Counted from the first letter of the stretch, positions 1-7,622 are shown. The stretch is 29,540 nt of DNA from Kingella pumchi (GCF_022288825.1 NZ_JAKOOW010000021.1:49595-79134), one strand, 5' to 3'. Numbers and translations: made by a program. Notes: generated from the sequence alone by a model not told the origin.

Positions 1-9
1 GAAATCAGA

Positions 10-1089
10 TTAGAATTTGTGTTTCATACCAACGCTCAGAGTACCACCGCTGGTCAGGTTTTGTTTGGCGTAGTCTTTTTTACCTTTTTGCAGGTAACCA
101 ACTTGACCGTTTACAACAGTACGTTTAGACAGAGCGTAGTCAGCACCAACGATACCTTGGAAGTATTTGCCATTTTCCCAAGCTTTGGTACCAGCTACAT
201 CTTTAACACCAAAGCCGTAAGCTGCTGAACCTTTCAGAGTCAAAGCATCATCAAAGGTGTAAGCAACAGAAGCGGCAACTTCGTTACGTTTAGCTGAATC
301 TTCATCAACGTTTTGGCTGCGTTGGTAAGCTACACCAGCCATCAGTTTACCGTTGTCGTAACCACCTTGGACTACGGCTTGGTAACCATGTCTCAGTTTA
401 CCATTGGCTTTAACGTCGTCGTTATTTGCACCGTTTTTAACATATACACCAGCCACATCAGCAAAGATGTTGTTAGCGTTATAACCGGCACCCAAACCAT
501 AAACAGCGTGGTCGCTATAACCATCATTTAATTTGTTGTTGTCGCTAGGAGAAACGTATACGTTTGCTTTGAAGCCAGAGAAATCGGGAGTTTGGTAAGA
601 AATCGCAGTGCGACGACCTACAGCATCGTTATCGCGAACGAACTCAGCCAAACCGGCGCGGTTATCAGCGTATTCCCAAATATCCAGCTTGTCGTTTACT
701 TCTTTAACCGGAGTAGACAGGTGACCTACGCGTACTTTACCGAAACCGCCTTCCAAGCCGATGAAAGAGTCACGAGTACCGAAACCACGACCTTCGGTAA
801 CAATAATTGGATTATTGTTTGCATCAACGCCAACTACTTTGGATTTTTTACCACCGCCGATGTCAACGCGCTGCTCCAACTGCCAGATGGCTTTCAGATC
901 GCCGTTCAGCTGTTCTTGACCTTTGAAACCGATACGAGAACCGTAGTCAACGATTTGGGTTTCAGTACCTTTTTGATGGCGTACTTTAGTTACTTCCACA
1001 CCACCTTTGATTTGACCGTAAAGAATTACTTCAGCCATAGAAGCAGTGGACAAACCGGCCAGTGCCAAAGCTAACAGAGTTTTTTTCAT
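10..1089 (-). CDS. Neisserial-type trimeric outer-membrane porin (PorB-like)
   Basis: General diffusion porin of the outer membrane, 359 residues, the usual length for the Gram-negative porin family. A classical signal peptide (MKKTLLALALAGLSTASMA) is followed by mature EVILYGQIKGGVEV, the typical first beta strand. Residues 50-75 carry the family block YGSRIGFKGQEQLNGDLKAI. The protein ends in KHKF, so the last residue is the aromatic one expected for recognition by the BAM complex. The start is supported by AAGGAA at 1097-1102 (minus strand), 7 bases upstream. The gene is monocistronic as far as visible: dsbD lies upstream on the same strand but is separated by 430 bp. Codon use is A/T-richer than in its neighbours, as is common for highly expressed porins. 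I cannot tell which porin subtype it is. Confidence 0.93.
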   Translation of the reverse strand: MKKTLLALALAGLSTASMAEVILYGQIKGGVEVTKVRHQKGTETQIVDYGSRIGFKGQEQLNGDLKAIWQLEQRVDIGGGKKSKVVGVDANNNPIIVTEGRGFGTRDSFIGLEGGFGKVRVGHLSTPVKEVNDKLDIWEYADNRAGLAEFVRDNDAVGRRTAISYQTPDFSGFKANVYVSPSDNNKLNDGYSDHAVYGLGAGYNANNIFADVAGVYVKNGANNDDVKANGKLRHGYQAVVQGGYDNGKLMAGVAYQRSQNVDEDSAKRNEVAASVAYTFDDALTLKGSAAYGFGVKDVAGTKAWENGKYFQGIVGADYALSKRTVVNGQVGYLQKGKKDYAKQNLTSGGTLSVGMKHKF

Positions 1090-1212
1090 TTCTGTATTCC
1101 TTATGTTGCTGTAAAAAATTTAAGAGATTTAAGGCATAAAAACCGTTTCAGCCCTAATTCTGTATCAACCCTAGAACCGCGGATGCGGCGGGTCTGCACT
1201 TTTGCAGTGCCT

Positions 1213-1241
1213 AATATATCGGCTTCGGGTCGAAAAAACAA
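1213..1241 (-). promoter_or_regulatory. Candidate porin promoter
   Basis: On the minus strand, TTGTTT (1236-1241) and TATATT (1213-1218) are separated by 17 bases. This would give a porin mRNA with a leader of about 115 nt. A small inverted repeat, GCACT-N5-AGTGC (1196-1210), lies at the start of that leader. The surrounding 1101-1440 stretch is unusually AT-rich for this genome, fitting a promoter region for an abundant protein. Other -10-like hexamers exist here, so the choice is tentative. Confidence 0.45.
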
Positions 1242-1450
1242 ATTTATCTTGGAAAGAATGAAGCAAAGCCGCCACACGCCACACAGAGAAAATATCGCAA
1301 ATCGCTCCGAATACACACAATAAGATTCTATTTTTTAACCACTTACCAAACACAAAACGCCACCATTCAAATTTTGTTGCTGTGTTGTTTTTTTGCACCA
1401 CACTTATTTCCAACAATTTTCCCGCTGCCAATCCGCCTGCCCCAAAATGC

Positions 1451-1498
1451 TTTCAGGCTGCCTGAAACCGTGTATCGGGTTTTGCAGGCAGCCTGAAA
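1451..1498 (-). terminator. Inverted DUS pair after dsbD, terminator-like
   Basis: TTTCAGGCTGCCTG (1451-1464) and CAGGCAGCCTGAAA (1485-1498) form a 14-bp perfect stem with a 20-nt loop, 21 bases past the dsbD stop. Inverted pairs of uptake sequences commonly act as terminators in Neisseriaceae. There is no strong U-tract on the dsbD strand, so efficiency is uncertain. Confidence 0.5.
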
Positions 1499-1519
1499 AC
1501 AGTTGGTGAATCGGATGCT

Positions 1520-3337
1520 TTATTCGCTGTGCTGGCGGTACCAGCCGATAAACTCTTCCGGTGCGGCGTAGCCGAGCAGGGCTTTGCTGCGGCTGCCGTC
1601 GGCTTTGAGCACGAATAGTCCGGGCGGGCCGATCAGGCCGTATTCTTTCAACAGCGCCTGATGTTCGGGGCTGTTGGCGGTTACGTCTATCTGTACCAGC
1701 CGGCTCAGGGGCACGGCAGCCTGAACGCGGCTGTCGCTAAAGGTTTTGTGTTCCATCTCTTTGCACGATACGCACCAGTCGGCGTAAAAGTCGAGCAGCA
1801 CGGGCTGGTTCGGGTTTTCGGCAAAGGCAGCCTGAACGGCCTGCTTCAGCTCGGCAACGCTTTGGAATTTGCGGCCGTGGGCGCTGTTTTCAGCCTGCGG
1901 CGGATGCAGGGTAAGGAAACTGTGCAGCGCGGTGGTTTGGCCGCGCAGGCTGGCGATGCCGAACCACAGTCCGCCGGCCAGCAAAACCGCGCCGAGTGCG
2001 GCGGATACGGTTTTCAGGCTGCCTGAAAACTTGCGCAGTTTCGCCAGCATCAGCATGGCGGGAACCAGCAGCAGCAAGGCATAGAGCGACACAGTGAGTG
2101 CGTAGGGCAGATAGGGCGCGGCCAAGTAAACGGCAACCGCCAGCAGAATCACGCCAAAGGCGTATTTGATGCCGTCCATCCACGCGCCGGCTTTGGGCAG
2201 GATGTGGCCGCCGAAAGTGCCGATCAGTATCAGCGGCACGCCGGTGCCCAGCGCCAGCGCGTAAAGCGCCATGCCGCCGAGTACGCCGTCGCCGGTCTGG
2301 CCGATATAGCCGACGGCAAACGCCAGCGGCGGGGCAACGCAGGGGCCGACAATCAGCGCGGAAAGCATGCCCATCACAAACACCGACGCCGCTTTGCCGC
2401 CGGACAGTTTGCTGCTCTGGTTTTGAAAATAACCCTGCAGCGCGGCGGGCAACTGGATATTGAACAGCCCGAACATCGACAGCGCCAGCACCACCATCAG
2501 CCCGGCCGCCGCCAGCACCACCGCAGGCTGCTGCAGCCAGACGGTGAGCAGCGAGCCGGTCAGCCCCGCCACCACGCCGACGGCGGTATAAGTGAGCGCC
2601 AAGCCCTGCACATAGATAAACGACAGCGCAAACGCACGGCCTTTGCCGCTGTGTTTATCGCCGACCACAATGCTCGACACAATCGGCAGCAGCGGATACA
2701 TGCAGGCGGTGAAGCTCAGGCCGAGTCCGGCCAAAAAGAAAAACAGCAGATTGGTTGCCAGCGTGGCGCGGGAGAGCTTGAAGCGGCTGTTGGCATCGGC
2801 GGCATCAGCAGGCGCGGCGGAAGGGGTTGCAGGCTGTGCCGACACCGCCGCGCCTTGGGGCTTTTTTACGAAAGCTGCCGCTGCGTCGTCTGCAGCTGCC
2901 TGCACCTGATAACGGCCGCTTCCGGCAATGTCAAACGCGGTTTCCACCGGCGGATAGCACACGCCGGCATCGGCGCAGCCCTGGTATTTCAGCACCAAAC
3001 GATAGCTCGCGGGGGCGGCTTTGGCGTAGTCCCAACCCACTTGGGCATTGTGGTAGTACACGGTTTGGCGGCCGAAAAATTCATCGTTCTTTTCTTTGCC
3101 GCTGCTGAACTTCGGCGCGGCAAACAAGCCCTGCGGCTCGGCTTCGGCAACGATTTTGCTCTGATACATATAGTAGCCGTCGGCCACTTTGAAATCGACC
3201 TTGATGCCTTTGTCGTCGGCGGTTACCGAAGGCACGAAGGCTTCTTCGGGCGGGAGCAGGTCTTCGGGATTGACGGCGGCCTGCGCCAGATTGCTCAGGC
3301 TCAAACAGGCCGCAAGCGCAAAAATCAGTTTTTTCAT
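1520..3337 (-). CDS. dsbD: Thiol:disulfide interchange protein DsbD
   Basis: Transfers electrons from cytoplasmic thioredoxin across the inner membrane to periplasmic DsbC/DsbG-type and cytochrome c maturation partners. It has 605 residues, the full family length. Signal peptide residues 1-20; N-terminal alpha domain with its redox pair C121/C127 in YQGCADAGVCYPP; a linker rich in Ala/Pro (about 150-185); a central eight-helix beta domain with C212 (SFTACMYPLLP) and C333 (IVGPCVAPPLAF); and a C-terminal thioredoxin-like gamma domain with the CVSC active site at 522-525 (DFYADWCVSCKEM). All six redox cysteines are present, so the protein should be functional. It has its own upstream region of 328 bp and probably its own promoter. 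A DUS-derived GSLK string lies inside the membrane domain. Confidence 0.96.
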   Translation of the reverse strand: MKKLIFALAACLSLSNLAQAAVNPEDLLPPEEAFVPSVTADDKGIKVDFKVADGYYMYQSKIVAEAEPQGLFAAPKFSSGKEKNDEFFGRQTVYYHNAQVGWDYAKAAPASYRLVLKYQGCADAGVCYPPVETAFDIAGSGRYQVQAAADDAAAAFVKKPQGAAVSAQPATPSAAPADAADANSRFKLSRATLATNLLFFFLAGLGLSFTACMYPLLPIVSSIVVGDKHSGKGRAFALSFIYVQGLALTYTAVGVVAGLTGSLLTVWLQQPAVVLAAAGLMVVLALSMFGLFNIQLPAALQGYFQNQSSKLSGGKAASVFVMGMLSALIVGPCVAPPLAFAVGYIGQTGDGVLGGMALYALALGTGVPLILIGTFGGHILPKAGAWMDGIKYAFGVILLAVAVYLAAPYLPYALTVSLYALLLLVPAMLMLAKLRKFSGSLKTVSAALGAVLLAGGLWFGIASLRGQTTALHSFLTLHPPQAENSAHGRKFQSVAELKQAVQAAFAENPNQPVLLDFYADWCVSCKEMEHKTFSDSRVQAAVPLSRLVQIDVTANSPEHQALLKEYGLIGPPGLFVLKADGSRSKALLGYAAPEEFIGWYRQHSE

Positions 3338-3397
3338 GGTGGTTGTTCCGTATTTTCAGGCTGCCAAACGGCGGCAGCGGTTGGAAAAATGCCCCGC

Positions 3398-3428
3398 ATT
3401 ATAAGCGCTTTACTATCGGGCGCGGCAA
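3398..3428 (-). promoter_or_regulatory. Candidate dsbD promoter
   Basis: A perfect TATAAT on the minus strand (3398-3403) lies 61 bases upstream of the dsbD start. The best -35 is TTGCCG (3423-3428) with a 19-base spacer, longer than ideal. The -10 is convincing; the -35 is weak. Confidence 0.4.
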
Positions 3429-3459
3429 TCGTCCGAATGGGGGAAGCGCACGGGGTTTC

Positions 3460-3499
3460 GTTTTCAGGCTGCCTGTTTAGACGCAGGCAGCCTGAAAAC
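3460..3499. terminator. Perfect 16-bp inverted DUS pair between leuS and dsbD
   Basis: GTTTTCAGGCTGCCTG (3460-3475) pairs perfectly with CAGGCAGCCTGAAAAC (3484-3499) across an 8-nt loop. It lies downstream of leuS and just upstream of the putative dsbD promoter, so it may insulate dsbD from leuS read-through. The interval 3338-3665 holds this pair, more DUS copies and the dsbD promoter; I see no gene in it. Confidence 0.5.
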
Positions 3500-3626
3500 C
3501 TTACACCGCCCTGCCCTGCTAGTTTTCAGGCTGCTTGGGGCGCATAAGCAAAATGCAAATACAAAAGCAGCCTGAAAACTGTATCGGCGCTTTCAGGCTG
3601 CCTTTGCCGTTATCCGGCTATCAAGT

Positions 3627-3664
3627 CCAAAGCTGCCTGAAAGCATTTTTCAGGCTGCCTTTGG
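3627..3664 (-). terminator. Imperfect DUS hairpin at the 3' end of leuS
   Basis: Directly after the leuS stop, CCAAAG plus a DUS copy is mirrored by a second copy plus CTTTGG, giving a long stem with one bulged base and a short loop. This is the most likely leuS terminator. Confidence 0.5.
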
Positions 3665-3665
3665 T

Positions 3666-6296
3666 TTAAACAACGATATTCACCAGCCGCTTGGGCACGA
3701 CGATGATTTTCTTCGGCGCTTTGCCTTCCATAAATTTTTGGGCGCCGGCGGTAGCAAGGGCGGCGGCTTCGACGGCGTCTTTGGGCGCGTCGGCGGCGAC
3801 GGTGATTTTGTCGCGCAGTTTGCCGTTTACCTGCACCATCATTTCGATTTCGGTCTGCACCAGCGCGGCCGGGTCGCTCTGCGGCCAGCGCTGCTGCCAC
3901 AGGGGGCTGTCTTCTCGCAGCGCCGCCCACAGGTTTTCGCTGATGTGCGGCACAATCGGCCACAACAGCAGCAGCACGGCTTCGAGCGTTTCTTGGGCGA
4001 CGGCGCGGCCGTATTCGCCGGCGAAGTCGGTTTTGTCAAACTGGTTCAAGAGTTCCATTACGGCGGCAACGGCGGTGTTGAACTGCTGGCGGCGGCCGTA
4101 GTCGTCGGAGACTTTGGCGATGGTATTGTGCAGTTTGAAGCGCAAATCTTTCAGGCTGCCTGAAAGTTCGTTGTGATTGCCGGAAAAGGCGGAAGCGGCG
4201 CCGTCTTTTTGGAACTCGTACACGGTACGCCACAGGCGGCGCAGGAAGCGGTGGGCGCCTTCCACGGCGGCGTCGTTCCATTCGAGCGACTGTTCGGGCG
4301 GGGCGGCGAACATCATAAACAGGCGGGCGGTGTCGGCGCCGTAGGTGTCGATAATGGCTTGGGGATCGACGCCGTTGTTTTTGGATTTGGACATTTTTTC
4401 CATGCCGCCGATTTCCACCGGCTGCCCGTCGGCGCGCAATACGGCAGCGGCGGGGCGGCCTTTGTCGTCGAAAGTGAGATCGACGTCGGCGGGGTTGAAC
4501 CAGTCTTTGCCGCCGTCTTCGCGGACGCGGTAGAAGGTTTGCGCCAGCACCATGCCCTGGGTGAGCAGGCGGTTGAAGGGTTCGCGCACGGGAACGATGC
4601 CTTCGCCGTGCATCAGTTTGGTGAAGAAGCGGGCGTACAGCAGGTGCAGGATGGCGTGTTCGATGCCGCCGATGTATTGGTCGGCCGCCTGCCAGTAGGC
4701 GGCGGCGGCGGGTTCGACCATCTGGCTATCGTCTTGCGGCGACATATAGCGGAACTGGTACCAGCTCGATTCCATAAAGGTGTCCATGGTATCGGTTTCG
4801 CGCTTGGCATGGCCGCCGCATTTGGGGCAGGCGGTTTCGTAGAACTCGGGCATTTTAGTCAGCGGCGAGCCGCTGCCGTCGGGGATAACGTCCTCGGGCA
4901 GGACGACGGGCAGCTGCTCGGCGGGTACAGGGACGTCGCCGCAGGCGTCGCAGTGGATAATCGGAATCGGGCAGCCCCAGTAGCGCTGGCGGGAAATGCC
5001 CCAGTCGCGCAGGCGGTATTGGGTTTTGGCTTCGCCGGCGCCGAGTGCGTTCAGTTTGGCGCCGATGGCGTTGAAGGCAGCCTGAAAGTCCAGGCCGTCG
5101 AATTCGCCGCTGTTGATCAGGCGGGTGCCTTCTTTGGCGCCGTACCATTCGTGCCAGTTTTTCGGGTCGTAGGGCTGCGGTTCGTCCAGTTCGATTACCT
5201 GCTTGACGGGCAGGCCGAATTTGTTGGCGAACTCGAAATCGCGCTCGTCGTGGGCGGGCACGGCCATCACCGCGCCGTCGCCGTAGCCCCACAATACATA
5301 GTTTGCCACCCACACTTCCAAGCGCTCGCCGTTTAGGGGATTGACAACAAAGCGGCCAGTGGGCAGGCCTTTTTTCTCCATGGTCGCCATATCGGCTTCG
5401 GCCACGCTGCCGGCTTTGCACTCGGCGATAAAGGCCTGCAGTTCGGGATGGCTTTGCGCGGCAGCGGCAGCCAGCGGATGCTCGGCGGCGACGGCCAGAT
5501 AGGTGGCGCCCATCAGGGTGTCGGGGCGGGTGGTATAGACTTGGATATAGTCGGCATGGCTTTCAGGCAGCCCTTGGCGGCTGTCTTCGGCCACGGCGAA
5601 ACGCACGGTCATGCCGCGCGATTTGCCGATCCAGTTGCGCTGCATGGTTTTGACCTGCTCCGGCCAGTCCAAGCCTTCCAAATCGTCGAGCAGCGCTTCG
5701 GCGTAGTCGGTGATTTTGAAGTAGTACATCGGAATTTCGCGCTTTTCCACCACCGCGCCGGAGCGCCAGCCGCGCCCGTCGATTACCTGCTCGTTGGCCA
5801 GCACGGTCTGATCGACCGGATCCCAGTTTACCGTGCCGAGTTTTTTGTAAATCACGCCTTTTTCAAACAGCTTGGTAAACAAGAGCTGCTCCCAGCGGTA
5901 ATACTCGGGCGTGCAGGTGGCCAGCTCGCGCTGCCAGTCGATGCCGAAACCCAGGCTTTTGAGCTGGCCGCGCATATAGGCGATGTTTTCGTAAGTCCAT
6001 TTGGCCGGCGCGGTGCCGTTTTTCAGCGCGGCGTTTTCGGCGGGCATGCCGAAGGCGTCCCAGCCCATCGGCTGCATCACGTTGAAGCCGTTTAAGCGTT
6101 TGAAGCGCGACAGCACATCGCCGATGGTGTAGTTGCGCACATGCCCCATATGCAGCTTGCCGCTGGGGTAGGGAAACATCGACAGACAGTAGAATTTGGG
6201 TTTGGACGCGTCTTCTTTGGCGTTAAACACGCCCTGCTCTGCCCACGCCTGCTGCGCGGCGGGTTCGCTGACGGATGGCTGGTAGTGCTCTTGCAT
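3666..6296 (-). CDS. leuS: Leucyl-tRNA synthetase
   Basis: Cytoplasmic class I aminoacyl-tRNA synthetase charging tRNA-Leu; 876 residues, normal for bacterial LeuRS. The HIGH-type motif is HMGH at 49-52 in FPYPSGKLHMGHVRNYTIGD. The KMSKS loop is at 634-638 in GGMEKMSKSKNNGVDPQ. Between them lies the CP1 editing domain with TTRPDTLMGATYLAVAAEHP and GYGDGAVMAVPAHDERDFEFA, and a zinc-finger-like CDACGD...CPKCGG stretch. The C-terminal end shows the usual VNGKLRDKI tRNA-binding region. The gene is divergent from the metal ABC ATPase locus. One 12-base DUS sits within the gene (5075-5086) and is translated on the coding strand as part of DFQAAFNAIG. Nothing suggests damage. Confidence 0.97.
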   Translation of the reverse strand: MQEHYQPSVSEPAAQQAWAEQGVFNAKEDASKPKFYCLSMFPYPSGKLHMGHVRNYTIGDVLSRFKRLNGFNVMQPMGWDAFGMPAENAALKNGTAPAKWTYENIAYMRGQLKSLGFGIDWQRELATCTPEYYRWEQLLFTKLFEKGVIYKKLGTVNWDPVDQTVLANEQVIDGRGWRSGAVVEKREIPMYYFKITDYAEALLDDLEGLDWPEQVKTMQRNWIGKSRGMTVRFAVAEDSRQGLPESHADYIQVYTTRPDTLMGATYLAVAAEHPLAAAAAQSHPELQAFIAECKAGSVAEADMATMEKKGLPTGRFVVNPLNGERLEVWVANYVLWGYGDGAVMAVPAHDERDFEFANKFGLPVKQVIELDEPQPYDPKNWHEWYGAKEGTRLINSGEFDGLDFQAAFNAIGAKLNALGAGEAKTQYRLRDWGISRQRYWGCPIPIIHCDACGDVPVPAEQLPVVLPEDVIPDGSGSPLTKMPEFYETACPKCGGHAKRETDTMDTFMESSWYQFRYMSPQDDSQMVEPAAAAYWQAADQYIGGIEHAILHLLYARFFTKLMHGEGIVPVREPFNRLLTQGMVLAQTFYRVREDGGKDWFNPADVDLTFDDKGRPAAAVLRADGQPVEIGGMEKMSKSKNNGVDPQAIIDTYGADTARLFMMFAAPPEQSLEWNDAAVEGAHRFLRRLWRTVYEFQKDGAASAFSGNHNELSGSLKDLRFKLHNTIAKVSDDYGRRQQFNTAVAAVMELLNQFDKTDFAGEYGRAVAQETLEAVLLLLWPIVPHISENLWAALREDSPLWQQRWPQSDPAALVQTEIEMMVQVNGKLRDKITVAADAPKDAVEAAALATAGAQKFMEGKAPKKIIVVPKRLVNIVV

Positions 6297-6346
6297 GGTT
6301 TCAGGCTGCCTTTTGGAGTTGGTTCAAATGGGGAAAAATGGCGCGG

Positions 6347-6352
6347 ATTATA
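6347..6352 (-). promoter_or_regulatory. leuS: Candidate -10 element for leuS
   Basis: TATAAT on the minus strand, 50 bases upstream of the leuS start. No good -35 is visible at 16-18 bases (the nearest hexamers are only weakly similar), so this is a partial promoter call. Confidence 0.35.
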
Positions 6353-6386
6353 GTGGAATCGGCGCCAATCCGATACAGCGCGTATC

Positions 6387-6415
6387 TTGCCTGAACGGCT
6401 GTTATACAGTAATAT
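6387..6415 (+). promoter_or_regulatory. Candidate promoter with overlapping Zur-like operator
   Basis: TTGCCT (6387-6392) and TAATAT (6410-6415) have a 17-base spacer. Overlapping the -10, TGTTATACAGTAATA (6400-6414) matches 13 of 15 positions of the neisserial Zur motif as I remember it (TGTTATDNHATAACA); the left half is perfect. The downstream ATPase is ZnuC-like, so zinc-responsive repression is a sensible reading. An additional perfect inverted repeat, GATAC-N5-GTATC (6372-6386), abuts the -35. The motif is recalled, not searched. Confidence 0.45.
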
Positions 6416-6430
6416 CGCCGCGCTTTTTTC

Positions 6431-6493
6431 ACGGCAGCGGTTTTCAGGCTGCCGCCACGTTTCAGGCAGCCTGAAAACCGCTGCCGTTTTTTT
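6431..6493 (+). terminator. Perfect 23-bp DUS hairpin with U7 tract, attenuator position
   Basis: The arm at 6431-6453 is exactly complementary to 6465-6487; the loop is 11 nt and the 3' arm runs into seven T residues (6487-6493). Each arm contains a DUS core extended by the matching GC-rich flank. This is a textbook intrinsic terminator reading rightwards. It lies only about 10-70 nt after the predicted transcription start and 13 nt before the next ATG, and no gene ends here, so an attenuator or a short leader RNA is more plausible than a gene terminator. Confidence 0.75.
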
Positions 6494-6506
6494 CCGCACG
6501 CATCTT

Positions 6507-6614
6507 ATGAACAAATATTCCCTTCTGCTGGCCGGACTCGGCCAACGCCTGCTGCTGGCGGCCGCCGTGCTCGCCCTGCTGTACGGCGTTTACCTGTGGG
6601 CGGCCGCCGCATGA
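6507..6614 (+). CDS. Small single-helix membrane protein (35 aa), candidate
   Basis: ATG at 6507 opens a 35-codon ORF, MNKYSLLLAGLGQRLLLAAA then VLALLYGVYLWAAAA. It has a short polar N-terminus and one long hydrophobic helix, so it would be a single-pass inner-membrane peptide. Its stop overlaps the ATG of the next gene as ATGA (6611-6614), the usual sign of translational coupling. No convincing Shine-Dalgarno precedes it. I do not recognise a family. It could be a small subunit or regulator of the metal transporter, or simply a coupled leader peptide that delivers ribosomes to the ATPase gene. The overlap and hydrophobic coding pattern favour a real gene, but short GC-rich ORFs arise by chance. 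Confidence 0.45.
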   Translation: MNKYSLLLAGLGQRLLLAAAVLALLYGVYLWAAAA

Positions 6615-7375
6615 GCAGCCTGAAACTGCACACGCGGCCGGAATGCGCGATTGAAATCGACAACCTGACCGTCAGCTACCGCGGCGGCTGCCCTGCCGTC
6701 CACCACCTGAGCGCCGAATTTGCCGCCGGCACCATGTGCGCCGTGTTCGGCCCCAACGGCGCCGGCAAGTCCACCCTGCTTAAAGCCGTGATGGGGCTGA
6801 TCCGCTGCAACACCGGCAGCGTGCGCCACCGCAATCTGGCGCGGCGCGACATCGCCTACCTGCCCCAGCAGTCCGACATCGACCGCAGCCAGCCGATGAC
6901 CGTATTCGAGCTGGCGGCAATGGGGCTGTGGTACGAAATCGGCTTTTTCGGCCGCGTCAGCACCGAGCAGCGCCGCCGCGCTCAGGCTGCCTTAGAACGC
7001 GTGGAAATGGCCGAATTTGCCGAGCGCGGCATCAGCGAGCTTTCCAACGGCCAGTTCCAGCGCGTGCTGTTTGCCCGCATGCTGGTGCAAAACGCCCGCT
7101 TTTTGCTGCTGGACGAACCGTTTAACGCCGTCGATGCCAAAACCACCTATGCCCTGCTCGAAGTGCTGCGCCAGGAAAACCAAAACGGCCGCGCCGTGAT
7201 TGCCGTGCTGCACGACTATGAGCAAGTGCGCGCCTATTTCCCGCGCACCCTGCTGATCGCCCGCGAAAAAGTGGCCGACGGCAAAACCGAAGACGTCCTG
7301 TGCGACCGCCTGCTCGCCCAAGCCAACGCACTGGCACAGCGGCACGGCAGCAGCGAATGGTGCGCCACGGCGTAA
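6611..7375 (+). CDS. Metal (zinc/manganese) ABC transporter ATP-binding protein, ZnuC-like
   Basis: Cytoplasmic ATPase of a Zn/Mn-type ABC importer, 254 residues from the chosen ATG. Walker A is FGPNGAGKSTLLKAVMGL; the Q-loop region is DIAYLPQQSDIDRSQPMTV, characteristic of ZnuC/MntB-type ATPases; signature ELSNGQFQRVLFARML replaces the usual LSGGQ by LSNGQ; Walker B is FLLLDEPFNAVD; the switch histidine is in AVLHDYEQV. The ATG at 6611 is preferred over an in-frame GTG at 6596 because it overlaps the upstream small ORF by four bases. The sequence closely resembles the neisserial ZnuC protein as I recall it, where znuB (permease) and znuA (binding protein) follow; here neither is adjacent. 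A candidate Zur operator precedes the unit. Confidence 0.88.
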   Translation: MSSLKLHTRPECAIEIDNLTVSYRGGCPAVHHLSAEFAAGTMCAVFGPNGAGKSTLLKAVMGLIRCNTGSVRHRNLARRDIAYLPQQSDIDRSQPMTVFELAAMGLWYEIGFFGRVSTEQRRRAQAALERVEMAEFAERGISELSNGQFQRVLFARMLVQNARFLLLDEPFNAVDAKTTYALLEVLRQENQNGRAVIAVLHDYEQVRAYFPRTLLIAREKVADGKTEDVLCDRLLAQANALAQRHGSSEWCATA

Positions 7376-7398
7376 AAAATCCGGCCGCACGGTTTTTT
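7374..7398. terminator. Intrinsic terminator after the ABC ATPase gene
   Basis: Starting in the stop codon, AAAAAA-T-CCG is mirrored by CGG-TTTTTT around a six-base loop, with one unpaired T. The T-run at 7393-7398 makes it a short rightward terminator separating the ATPase gene from the receptor gene. Confidence 0.5.
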
Positions 7399-7419
7399 CG
7401 TGTTAGCATTCTACAAACA

Positions 7420-7447
7420 TTGATTTCAAACAGATTTGATATAAATC
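7420..7447 (+). promoter_or_regulatory. Possible promoter/operator of the TonB receptor
   Basis: An AT-rich island contains TTGATT (7420-7425) and TATAAA (7440-7445), but the spacer is only 14 bases. GATTT-N5-AAATC (7433-7447) is a perfect inverted repeat over the -10 and could be an operator. Iron-dependent Fur control would be expected for this receptor class, yet I see no good 19-bp Fur box, so this is a weak call. Confidence 0.3.
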
Positions 7448-7521
7448 CGCCGTACCGCTGCCGCCGTCTCCCGGCGGCAGCCTGAAAATTCAAACACAAA
7501 ACCAACACAACATCGGGATTC

Positions 7522-7562
7522 GCGCCCGTCTGTTTTCAGGCAGCCTGAAAACAGACGGGCGC
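7522..7562. repeat. Perfect 19-bp inverted repeat with a DUS at its apex, in the receptor leader
   Basis: GCGCCCGTCTGTTTTCAGG (7522-7540) pairs exactly with 7544-7562 around a CAG triplet. The uptake-sequence palindrome forms the tip and 10 further base pairs extend it. There is no T-run on either side, so it is not an ordinary terminator. It lies about 60 bases before the GTG start and would fold in the receptor mRNA leader. Confidence 0.8.
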
Positions 7563-7622
7563 AGGTAAATTTCTGCAGTAACCGCCAAACGGCGGCCTTT
7601 CAACCACCCCAGGAGCCACACC

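Noticed and set aside
2204..3547. Long open frame on the plus strand opposite dsbD (447 codons)
   Set aside because: It is antisense to an intact dsbD with all redox motifs; its translation is Arg/His/Gln-rich without domains, as expected from GC-rich shadow frames.
4173..5336. Open frame of 387 codons on the plus strand opposite leuS
   Set aside because: Antisense shadow of leuS; low-complexity Gly/Val/Ala/Phe composition and no recognisable start context.
6596..6610. GTG at 6596 as start of the ABC ATPase
   Set aside because: It would add five residues unlike the family and lose the ATGA overlap with the small ORF; no ribosome-binding site distinguishes it.
7401..7447. Fur box before the TonB receptor
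   Set aside because: The AT-rich stretch has only fragments of the Fur consensus; it is kept only as a weak promoter/operator candidate.
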